From Ferroplasmaceae archaeon UBA567 (GTDB taxonomy: Archaea > Thermoplasmatota > Thermoplasmata > Thermoplasmatales > Thermoplasmataceae), in the NCBI GenBank assembly GCA_002505185.1, contig DAUP01000007.1:2573-9037 (forward strand): a DNA stretch of 6,465 nucleotides. Direction: 5' to 3'. The notes below the pieces were generated by a model, which saw nothing but the letters and a program-made list of their open reading frames with translations, had not been told where the DNA came from and made no database searches. Position numbers and translations under genes: made by a program. Shown here piece by piece: positions 1-5,619 of the stretch. Within the stretch, counting starts at the first letter, position 1; each line of letters starts with the position of its first letter.

Positions 1-228
1 GAATATGAGTGCCCCATCCCTGTCAATTCTGTCGGCAAGTTTTCCAATTGAGGGACCCAGGAGCCCGGACAGGAGATTATATATTATTGCCATTACCCCC
101 AGGAAGGCAATGTTTACATGTGGTATTACCTTGTAATATGCTATAAGTGTGGGAAAGAGAAGGAAATTTCCATCATTGGCAAAATGGCCTAAGGATGTAA
201 AAACTAGTGATTGCTTTGTATTTTTCAC
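1..228 (-). CDS. MFS transporter, N-terminal fragment (cut by window edge)
   Basis: The first 76 codons of a membrane transporter, open to the window edge and therefore missing its C-terminal part. The start is GTG at 228-226. A stop codon (TAG) lies in frame only two codons upstream and the first in-frame ATG is at residue 46, so GTG is the best start. The protein opens with a short polar head, then LGHFANDGNFLLFPTLIAYY, a first membrane segment, and a second hydrophobic segment (residues about 40-60) ending in GPSIGKLADRIDR. The helix 1 GHFxND-type pattern and the GxLADR loop between helices 2 and 3 are typical of the major facilitator superfamily. The substrate cannot be told from this fragment. 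There is no ribosome binding site before the GTG, and a TATA box lies about 27 bases upstream, which suggests a leaderless transcript independent of the polymerase gene 55 bases upstream. Confidence 0.75.
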   Translation of the reverse strand, partial: MKNTKQSLVFTSLGHFANDGNFLLFPTLIAYYKVIPHVNIAFLGVMAIIYNLLSGLLGPSIGKLADRIDRDGALIF

Positions 229-250
229 TCTCTAGTAAGTGAAAAAACAT

Positions 251-262
251 ATTTATATTTTT
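251..262 (-). promoter_or_regulatory. Archaeal TATA box for the MFS gene
   Basis: The minus strand reads AAAAATATAAAT here. The core is centred about 27 bases before the GTG start at 228, the spacing expected if transcription begins at or next to the start codon. With no ribosome binding site present, this fits leaderless expression. The call rests on position and sequence only. Confidence 0.55.
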
Positions 263-271
263 ACTAAATTG

Positions 272-283
272 TTTATTAATAAA
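272..283. repeat. 12-bp AT palindrome abutting the polB stop codon
   Basis: TTTATTAATAAA is a perfect palindrome lying directly after the polymerase stop codon (286-284). It could help end the polymerase transcript or separate it from the MFS promoter just downstream. It is made only of A and T in an AT-rich gap, so chance is a real alternative. Confidence 0.3.
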
Positions 284-2617
284 TTATTTGAAGAAATCTT
301 CTATGTTTCTTTTTTTTGGGTTCTCGTTAAATGCATCCGTAATCTTACTTTGAGGATTCTTGAAAACAGCAACTTCCTTGTCAAGGCTTTCCAGAACCCT
401 GTTGAGTGTTTCCTGAAGCCTTTTGGAATAATAGACATAGTCAGGCGTATAGGTAAATTCCCTGCCATCTATGAACGGCTCCACCCCCTGCGGTGTTTTG
501 GATGCATCTGTGACTATCCATGAAACTTTCATACCTGGAATAAAGATTTCCCCTCTGTCAATTAGCTTTTTTGCTGCATTCACGTTCGCCATGGATGATG
601 CATTCTTATACTCTGAAAAATTCTTTACACTTCTGGATATGACAAGTTTGCTGGTGTCTATTTTTCCTGTTGCAACTTCTTTTATAAGGCTCTCTGCATA
701 TCCTTTTGCTCCATCCACATCCCTTGAGAGGATAAGGTCGAATACTCTGGAGAGAGCTTCGCTCTGGAGATCAAATGAATCGGTTCTTCTGGTTTCATAA
801 CCCCTGACAAGAATTTCACCTGCCGAGGATGGGGGATAAACTATTTTCCCGGCATACCTTTTTTTTGCACCATGTGAGAATAATGGATCCATTATCTTTT
901 CAAATTCCAGTATAAGCTTCTCTCTCTCAGAGATTTCAGAGCTGAGTTTGTTACCGAACTCTATGGCTTCGTCCAGAGTATCCTTTCCTGATTCAATGAA
1001 TATTGAATCTGTATCACCGTATATTACTTTGTTGCCGGATTTATCAAGGTCTTCTATTATAGATTTTATTGTATTTCTTGCAAAGGCTGTAATCGCACTG
1101 CTTATATCCCTGTTAGTGAATCTGTAAAATGACGTACCTAAGACCCCGTAAAAAGTATTCATCAAGACCTTGATGGCAGCCTGTAGCCCATCAAAGTATT
1201 CATAATTTGCTTTGTCCTCCTTCATCTGTTTTTTAACTTCATCACGTTTTTTCATTAACTGTTCCAGCAGATCGGGTATGAGTCCTTTCTTAACATCAGG
1301 AGAGAGAAATCTGGCACCGTTTGGAGCTATTATTGTGCCTTCAGGGCTCAGTGTTGTAAAGCATATATTGTATTTTATGATCATGGAAGGATACATGCTC
1401 TTGAAATCAAGAACAACAATCATGTCATAAAGGCCAGGGTCCATGGTATGCACATACCCCCCTGCATAGGTATCGTTGGAAAATTTGCTTGAGCTCATTG
1501 GTACCCCTATGTTTTCCCTGTCGGCCCTGCGTATCAACAATGAATCCACATATGTGCTTGTTCCACCATTTGTAACATCATCAAGTGGAAGCATTGATAC
1601 CGTGGAAAGATATAGATTCCTGTCCAGTATTCTTATTTTCCTGTAGATTAAAAGTGCCAGTTTTGCATCCTTAATGCAGTATTTGATAACATCCTCCCTC
1701 CTGTTTTTCCATTCATTTTCGATGTCCAGCCGGTTAACATTTTCTTTTCCCTCATTTAGAAGCATATTTGATACATAGTTAAGTGTTTCATGCTTTGGAT
1801 GCAGAACCTTCCTCACTTCCCACCATGTATCATCTATAACCCTGCCATGGAGCCTCCAGTATTGGTCCATTATTCTCCTTGGAGAAATAAAATCACGGCC
1901 GATACTGAACTGTAATCTATTGAATTTCATCCTTTCCTCCAGCAGGGGCATATCATAACCGTCTATGTTGTATCCTGTGATTATATCTGGGTCTTCTTTC
2001 TGTACTAGTTCATTAAAACCTTTCAGTATTTCTTTTTCACCTCCTGTAAGTGAACCCTCCCTAATTTTGCCATCAAAGTATATGGAATAGCCTATAACGA
2101 ATATCTCTCTTGTGGAAATGGAATTTTCAATATCGAATGAAAATATTTTTAGCTCCGGATTAAAGTCCTCTGTTTTTTTCACTGTTTTTATTTTAATAAC
2201 CAGATCGGTTGTGTAATTATTTTTTTCCTCCTCTGCATTTTCACCTTCTATTTCTACTGTAGACCCAAGGTCGAAATCATAGATAAATCTGTGATGGAAT
2301 GGTATATCAGCTGCAAGTGCCTGGCACTGGCATATTTTCCTTAATTCCGGGACTTTCCAGGGAGATTTTAGATATATTCGTTTGACGTTTACTTCTCCGC
2401 CATCAAGAAATAATTTTTTATTTTCCATTTGTAAATATTCAGGATTTTTTTCTATTTCCCTTATGCATTCCTCATCAGGTTCAACATATTCGAAATATGG
2501 TTTAAACCCATAATATAGTGCAGTGATAGACTTATTATCATCCGTGCGCCCATATAATTCTACAGTTACATCGCTCTGCCTGTATGAGGCGGCAACGATT
2601 CTCATTTTAATATTCAT
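284..2617 (-). CDS. polB: Family-B DNA polymerase with 3'-5' proofreading exonuclease
   Basis: Replicative or repair DNA polymerase of 777 residues, close to the roughly 775 of Pyrococcus family-B enzymes. All catalytic motifs are visible. Exo I is FDIE at 161-164, Exo II is YNIDGYD at 216-222, and Exo III is YCIKD with Y313 and D317. Polymerase motif A is DFKSMYPS from D404, motif B runs from K483 to YG at 490-491, and motif C is YGDTDS at 533-538. KKRYAG at 585-590 marks the palm/thumb junction. The N-terminal domain keeps residues that align with the uracil-sensing pocket of archaeal enzymes (Y12, P40-Y41, V78, IPF at 105-107, R110). The C-terminus, KRNIEDFF at 769-776, resembles a PIP box for binding the sliding clamp PCNA, with lysine in place of the usual first glutamine. 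The start is set by a strong TGGAGGA ribosome binding site (2630-2624) six bases before ATG 2617. A second ATG at codon 5 is possible. The start overlaps the stop of the small upstream gene (ATGA). No motif is missing, so the enzyme should be active. Confidence 0.97.
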   Translation of the reverse strand: MNIKMRIVAASYRQSDVTVELYGRTDDNKSITALYYGFKPYFEYVEPDEECIREIEKNPEYLQMENKKLFLDGGEVNVKRIYLKSPWKVPELRKICQCQALAADIPFHHRFIYDFDLGSTVEIEGENAEEEKNNYTTDLVIKIKTVKKTEDFNPELKIFSFDIENSISTREIFVIGYSIYFDGKIREGSLTGGEKEILKGFNELVQKEDPDIITGYNIDGYDMPLLEERMKFNRLQFSIGRDFISPRRIMDQYWRLHGRVIDDTWWEVRKVLHPKHETLNYVSNMLLNEGKENVNRLDIENEWKNRREDVIKYCIKDAKLALLIYRKIRILDRNLYLSTVSMLPLDDVTNGGTSTYVDSLLIRRADRENIGVPMSSSKFSNDTYAGGYVHTMDPGLYDMIVVLDFKSMYPSMIIKYNICFTTLSPEGTIIAPNGARFLSPDVKKGLIPDLLEQLMKKRDEVKKQMKEDKANYEYFDGLQAAIKVLMNTFYGVLGTSFYRFTNRDISSAITAFARNTIKSIIEDLDKSGNKVIYGDTDSIFIESGKDTLDEAIEFGNKLSSEISEREKLILEFEKIMDPLFSHGAKKRYAGKIVYPPSSAGEILVRGYETRRTDSFDLQSEALSRVFDLILSRDVDGAKGYAESLIKEVATGKIDTSKLVISRSVKNFSEYKNASSMANVNAAKKLIDRGEIFIPGMKVSWIVTDASKTPQGVEPFIDGREFTYTPDYVYYSKRLQETLNRVLESLDKEVAVFKNPQSKITDAFNENPKKRNIEDFFK

Positions 2618-2832
2618 CTTACATCCTCCAGGAAAACCCTCTGCATAAGTGTGGAAAAGAATTGTGTGGTAAACCTCAATCCCTTACCAAATTTTACCAG
2701 TTTAACCTTTTTTATGCTTATAATCATTTTCTTTTCTTCTCCTTTTATAACGATTGATTTTCTATGTAGAGCATCCGCAGACGTGTATGTATCTCTCTGG
2801 TTTAACTTCTGCCTTTCTTTCATATTTTTCAC
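2614..2832 (-). CDS. Small basic protein of unknown function, coupled to polB
   Basis: A 72-codon reading frame that I do not recognise. Its TGA stop overlaps the polymerase ATG in an ATGA junction, and its last codons carry the strong TGGAGGA ribosome binding site of polB. This suggests translational coupling and supports it as a real gene. The protein is very basic (12 Lys and 6 Arg against 7 acidic residues). It has a charged N-terminal half, a lysine-rich stretch around residues 34-50, and a more hydrophobic tail, FTTQFFSTLMQRVFLEDVR. There is no signal peptide or membrane helix. The start is uncertain: GTG at 2832, ATG at 2823 (codon 4), or ATG at 2727 (codon 36), the last with a GGAG 11 bases upstream and giving 37 residues. 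It may be a nucleic-acid-binding or polymerase-associated protein, but that rests on charge and position only. It could also be a non-coding leader that happens to stay open. Confidence 0.5.
   Translation of the reverse strand: MKNMKERQKLNQRDTYTSADALHRKSIVIKGEEKKMIISIKKVKLVKFGKGLRFTTQFFSTLMQRVFLEDVR
2624..2630 (-). promoter_or_regulatory. Strong Shine-Dalgarno site of polB inside the upstream gene
   Basis: The minus strand reads TGGAGGA, six bases before the polymerase ATG at 2617. It is the clearest ribosome binding site in the window; most other genes here lack a good one. It decides the polymerase start and lies inside the last codons of the small upstream frame, so translation of the two frames is probably coupled. 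Confidence 0.75.
2743..2750 (-). promoter_or_regulatory. Possible internal TATA box upstream of polB
   Basis: The minus strand reads TTATAAAA, a good match to an archaeal TATA box, inside the small gene before polB. Transcription would then start near 2720, giving polB a leader of about 100 bases and leaving out most of the 72-codon frame. It may be chance in lysine-rich, A-rich coding sequence. Confidence 0.25.
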
Positions 2833-2838
2833 TATATT

Positions 2839-2946
2839 TTTTAAAGCTCTCTAATCAATTCCTGCGCTATTACTCACGGAATGAATCCCTTCCCTCAGAG
2901 ATGGGTAGTTGATCTACATATAGTATTTTAAATCAATATATATTTT
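2839..2946 (-). promoter_or_regulatory. AT-rich promoter region of the small gene-polB unit
   Basis: The gap between the NadM stop and the small gene holds several TATA-like boxes on the minus strand: AAATATAT (2944-2937), TTTAAAAT (2932-2925) and TTTAAAAA (2846-2839). The two distal boxes would start transcription near 2903-2915 and give a leader of about 80-90 bases. The proximal box would start near 2817, downstream of the GTG and ATG candidates, and would favour the start at 2727. I cannot tell which box is used. I see no tRNA and no clear C/D-box RNA in this gap. Confidence 0.35.
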
Positions 2947-2993
2947 TGTCCTATTATTCTTATACCACAATGCAAAAATTGAATATTTAGTAT

Positions 2994-3009
2994 ACCCATT
3001 ATAATGGGT
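2994..3009. terminator. Perfect 16-bp palindrome at the nadM stop, possible terminator hairpin
   Basis: ACCCATTATAATGGGT is its own reverse complement and spans the nadM stop codon (3001-2999). As RNA it can fold into a six-pair stem, ACCCAU/AUGGGU, with a four-base loop. On the minus strand a run of five T (2978-2974) follows about 16 bases later. This suggests 3' end formation or termination of the nadM transcript. It could instead be a protein-binding operator for the downstream polB unit. Confidence 0.45.
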
Positions 3010-3517
3010 CTTCGTCTGTTTTTGACAGATCGATTATACGGTTAATGCCGTCAAGGTCATTCATAATATTGTAAACAGTTTTTGGAACATCAATTTTCCA
3101 GTTTTCGCCCTTGAGCATTTTCTGCCTTATCCTTGTTCCTGACCATGAATCACGATTTATCATGGGAAGTGAAAGCACTTCGTATTGTTTTTCATAAAAA
3201 AGCCTTTTGACAAGAGGATTATTCGTATATACTCTGTGGAATGGAGGAGTCAATGATTCCACGTGTGCAACCCACATTGGATTTGAGTTGACATCCTCTA
3301 TTGGAACTATATAATAATTTGAAATTCCATTATTTTCCAGAGTATTCAGTATCATGAGATAACGTTCTCCAGCTGTAAAAGGATTCATGAGTGTATGTGA
3401 AAGCTGAGCACTTCCAATTCCGATGACCACATACTCGTTATGTTCCAGTATATGCTTTATTATGGCCAGATGGCCGTTATGGAAAGGTTGAAACCTTCCT
3501 ATTATAAAGGCTTTCAT
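2999..3517 (-). CDS. nadM: Nicotinamide-nucleotide adenylyltransferase (archaeal NadM type)
   Basis: A cytosolic enzyme that joins NMN and ATP to make NAD and pyrophosphate, the last step of NAD synthesis and salvage. At 172 residues it has the usual length of archaeal NadM. The nucleotidyltransferase signature GRFQPFHNGHL lies at 7-17, with the HxGH histidines H13 and H16 that bind the ATP phosphates. GSAQLSHT (35-42), NPFTAGER (45-52) and VPIEDVN (71-77) are family motifs. SGTRIR (126-131) is the second ATP-binding signature (ISGTxIR), here preceded by tryptophan instead of isoleucine. The ATG at 3517 has only a weak AAGG-type sequence just before it, and a TATA-like box lies about 30 bases upstream, so the message may have a very short leader. 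It lies 73 bases after the dUTPase-like gene and probably has its own promoter, though read-through is possible. A 16-bp palindrome spans its stop codon. Confidence 0.96.
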   Translation of the reverse strand: MKAFIIGRFQPFHNGHLAIIKHILEHNEYVVIGIGSAQLSHTLMNPFTAGERYLMILNTLENNGISNYYIVPIEDVNSNPMWVAHVESLTPPFHRVYTNNPLVKRLFYEKQYEVLSLPMINRDSWSGTRIRQKMLKGENWKIDVPKTVYNIMNDLDGINRIIDLSKTDEDPL

Positions 3518-3541
3518 TTAACCTTAATAGGTATATCGTAA

Positions 3542-3555
3542 ATAAATTTTTATGA
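3542..3555 (-). promoter_or_regulatory. Probable TATA box of nadM
   Basis: The minus strand reads ATAAAAATTTATT from 3554 to 3542, centred about 30 bases before the nadM ATG. It would place the transcription start about five bases before the gene. On the same strand, a T-run at 3584-3560 just after the dUTPase-like gene (including ATATTTTT) may end the upstream transcript, which fits a unit boundary in this 73-base gap. Confidence 0.4.
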
Positions 3556-3590
3556 TAAGTATATTTTTGTTCCCCTGAAAAATATTGACG

Positions 3591-4022
3591 TTATTTCCTG
3601 TTGATTCCATTACTGTTTTGATAATTTCCCGATCTTACGGAATAATTTTTTTCAGGCTTTTTTATCTCGTAAAATACTATCTGGACAAATTTCATGCCTG
3701 TCATAATTTCAATATCATCCCCAAAATTGTAAAATGACATTGTAAGATTCCCACTGAATCCTGCGTCAATAAATCCGAAAGAGCCAAATATCCCCCTTCT
3801 GGCATATCTTGATTTTATATGCAGGGAACCTACTATGTTATCTGGAAGAGCAAGTTTTTCCAGGCTTGATATGAAAAATAATGAATTTTTAACTGCAATA
3901 TCTCTGTCATGGTCTCCAATTCGTAGATCATAGCCATTTGGAGTCAGGCATTCTTCCATATAATTTTCTGTAATTATTTTCCCCAATTTTATATAATTTG
4001 CTATATCTGAATCATTCAACAT
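3591..4022 (-). CDS. dut: Probable dUTPase (dCTP deaminase family, archaeal dUTPase type)
   Basis: A cytosolic protein of 143 residues in the dCTP deaminase/dUTPase superfamily. It probably hydrolyses dUTP to dUMP, keeping uracil out of DNA and feeding dTMP synthesis. Visible motifs are LTPNGYDLRIG (26-36), HIKSRYARRGI (68-78), FIDAGFSGN (84-92), GMKFVQI (109-115) and GNYQNS (132-137). True dCTP deaminases carry a catalytic glutamate in the LEFYN-type segment after the third motif; here that segment is TMSFYN, with S96 at the glutamate position. This argues against deamination and for the archaeal dUTPase subgroup, which as I recall also lacks this Glu and shares the GYDLR and GNYQ wording. 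The ATG at 4022 leaves about 25 residues before the first motif, as in relatives. It overlaps the permease gene by 11 bases, with GAGGT about 13 bases upstream as a weak ribosome site. The family is certain; the dUTPase activity is an inference. Confidence 0.85.
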   Translation of the reverse strand: MLNDSDIANYIKLGKIITENYMEECLTPNGYDLRIGDHDRDIAVKNSLFFISSLEKLALPDNIVGSLHIKSRYARRGIFGSFGFIDAGFSGNLTMSFYNFGDDIEIMTGMKFVQIVFYEIKKPEKNYSVRSGNYQNSNGINRK

Positions 4023-5361
4023 GCCGTTGTATAGTACCTCTATTAATTACTTTTGTGATTACCGGATAAAGTATAAGTGCCAGCAAAAAGGAAATATAAT
4101 AACTTATATCCACTCCCCCAAGGTACAGCTTTGATATCATCCCCTCGTAGATAATTCCTGGATCCATAAATGGAATTGAGGCCAGCAGTGCTATAAAGTA
4201 TGCCATAATGCCAGGGATATTAAATCCCGCTATCGAATTGATATTAAAATCACGGCGCCTGTTCACAATGAAAAAATCAGCAAGCATTATGCCCAGCCAA
4301 GGTGTTATCCAGTAGTCCAGGAGGTATAGAAAATCCTCATAGAATGAATAAAACCTTGTGTACAGTACTATAGAAAGCACTACTGCTATTGCAATGCCAA
4401 AAACTACCGAGTATATGCGCTGTATTTTTAGGCCAGTGCTTTTTAGTGAAATTGAATTGGAATAGAGATTCAATGCGTCCGCTGCGATACCACCCAGAAA
4501 TATAGTAATCAACCCCAAAATCCCATAGGAGCCAAACACATGGCTGAGGTCACTGGCAGGGTTTCCAGAAGGGTTTAAGGACATTATGGCTATAAATACG
4601 CCCGCTATCTCTGCCCAGACTGTTGCAATAAGCCCTCCTGAAAAGGTATAAATAAAAGCATTTTTTGTTTTATTGTATCTGGAATAATCTGCAGCGTATG
4701 GTCCCCATGACATGAGATATGAAAATGACGTTGCCAGTGTAATGCCAAATGCCACACCGAATCCGAAGTATATGGGTTTATAGGAATATATCTGCCCAAT
4801 GTGAAATCCTGCATCAAGTATTATAATGGCAAATAAAATCCCGAGAACAACTGACATGGATTTTTCAAAAATTGAGATGGCCTTTCTTCCAGAATTTGAT
4901 ATGAAGAATATTACTATTCCAATTACCAATATGGAAATTTCATAATATGGTATGTGAAAAGCAAGAGAGAATGCAAATGACGCCAGTATAAGATTTACTG
5001 TGAGCCATCCAAGGGTATTCATCCACTGTAGGCCTGTCATGAATATACCAAAATTTTTACCAAATGCCCTTCTGCCGAGAATCATTTGTGGGAGTCCTGT
5101 TAACGTTCCTGTTTTAGACATGAATGCCACAAGCAATGACCCCATAACACTTCCAAGAACCATGGAAAACAAAGCCATTTTGAGGCTAAGACCCAGAAGA
5201 ACAGGAATAAATCCTATGGCAAAATCTCCTATTGTGAGATTCGAGGCAAACCATAGTGTAAAAAGCTCTGATGACTTGTTTTTCCTCATTTCTTTGGGAA
5301 CAGCCTCAAATTCATTGAATAGAAATTTAGAATTTTTGCCATCAGAATGTTCTATCTGCAT
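4012..5361 (-). CDS. NCS1-family nucleobase/cation symporter (cytosine/purine permease type)
   Basis: An inner-membrane transporter of 449 residues with about 12 hydrophobic segments, expected to import a nucleobase or related compound with Na+ or H+. Family marks are the first helices ASNLTIGDFAIGFIPVLLGL (39-58) and the loop TGLPQMILGRRAFGKNFG (88-105), which matches the GLPxMxxGRxxFG pattern. Helix 3 has a tryptophan-rich face, GLQWMNTLGW (110-119). SWGPYAADYSRY (218-229) is the DYxRY signature after helix 6, and ADALNLYSNSISL (294-306) is the helix 8 segment near the substrate and cation sites of known members. LDYWITPWLGIMLADFFIVNRRRD (348-371) is the conserved helix 10 end. The substrate cannot be read from sequence; cytosine, uracil, purines, thiamine, hydantoin and allantoin carriers all fall in this family. 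The overlap with a dUTPase-like gene favours a pyrimidine. The ATG at 5361 has no well-placed ribosome site. Confidence 0.92.
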   Translation of the reverse strand: MQIEHSDGKNSKFLFNEFEAVPKEMRKNKSSELFTLWFASNLTIGDFAIGFIPVLLGLSLKMALFSMVLGSVMGSLLVAFMSKTGTLTGLPQMILGRRAFGKNFGIFMTGLQWMNTLGWLTVNLILASFAFSLAFHIPYYEISILVIGIVIFFISNSGRKAISIFEKSMSVVLGILFAIIILDAGFHIGQIYSYKPIYFGFGVAFGITLATSFSYLMSWGPYAADYSRYNKTKNAFIYTFSGGLIATVWAEIAGVFIAIMSLNPSGNPASDLSHVFGSYGILGLITIFLGGIAADALNLYSNSISLKSTGLKIQRIYSVVFGIAIAVVLSIVLYTRFYSFYEDFLYLLDYWITPWLGIMLADFFIVNRRRDFNINSIAGFNIPGIMAYFIALLASIPFMDPGIIYEGMISKLYLGGVDISYYISFLLALILYPVITKVINRGTIQRHVE

Positions 5362-5364
5362 ATC

Positions 5365-5376
5365 CTTTAATTAAAG
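5365..5376. promoter_or_regulatory. 12-bp palindrome next to the permease start, possible operator
   Basis: CTTTAATTAAAG is a perfect palindrome ending three bases before the permease ATG, between the TATA-like boxes and the start codon. A repressor bound here would block transcription initiation, so it could control the permease-dut unit. The low complexity of the sequence makes chance possible. Confidence 0.3.
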
Positions 5377-5378
5377 CA

Positions 5379-5400
5379 TAATATATCTACTTTTTTTATC
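5379..5400 (-). promoter_or_regulatory. Promoter region of the permease-dut unit
   Basis: Two TATA-like boxes lie on the minus strand: GATAAAAAAAG (5400-5390) and ATATATTA (5386-5379). The first would start transcription about 8 bases before the permease ATG. The second is too close unless the start is leaderless and slightly inside the gene. I favour the first. Confidence 0.4.
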
Positions 5401-5503
5401 GAATTCAGTAATTTAACATCGTGAACTGGAAATCCTGCCATATTCAGGGGAAATGAGTGAGAATTAATTAGAATATAGTGATAATGCATCTACTAATATG
5501 CCA

Positions 5504-5524
5504 GATGGATACTCCGGTTCCATC
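5504..5524. repeat. Hairpin-forming inverted repeat in the gap between genes
   Basis: GATGGA (5504-5509) pairs with TCCATC (5519-5524). Inside, after a bulged T, AC pairs with GT around a TCCG loop, giving about eight pairs. It sits near the middle of the 251-base gap, about 90 bases after the isochorismatase-like gene and about 140 before the permease. It could shape the 3' end of the upstream message. Apart from this, a short CCTG/CAGG pair (5434-5448) and AT-rich sequence, I see nothing else in the gap. Confidence 0.35.
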
Positions 5525-5604
5525 GCATCCGTTTATTTCATGAATTATCATTTGTTTTGCACCCTTCTCAAGTTATAAATAATGAGTTTATTATATCGTT
5601 TTAT

Positions 5605-5619
5605 AAAATAAGTTATTTT
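5605..5619 (-). terminator. Inverted repeat across the isochorismatase-like stop, weak terminator candidate
   Basis: AAAATAA (5605-5611) and TTATTTT (5613-5619) form a perfect seven-base inverted repeat around one base, and the repeat covers the stop codon. On the minus strand it gives a T-rich stretch (TTATTTTAT) right after the gene, of the kind archaeal RNA polymerase can stop at. With a one-base spacer it cannot form a full RNA hairpin, so the T-rich tract is the more likely signal. Confidence 0.25.

Noticed and set aside
239..1430. Plus-strand open frames at 239-523, 471-800 and 1212-1430
   Set aside because: They lie opposite the polymerase gene, whose frame is certain, and show no family motif or start signal.
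2651..2854. Plus-strand frame of 67 codons
   Set aside because: It is antisense to the small gene before polB. Its Phe-rich, hydrophobic character is what antisense of Lys-rich codons gives.
2833..2998. C/D-box RNA or tRNA in the gap before polB
   Set aside because: I found CTGA-like and partial C-box-like words but no properly spaced pair, and no cloverleaf.
4605..5374. Frames at 4605-4817 (minus) and 5000-5374 (plus) within the permease
   Set aside because: They are out of frame with a clear NCS1 protein and have no support of their own.
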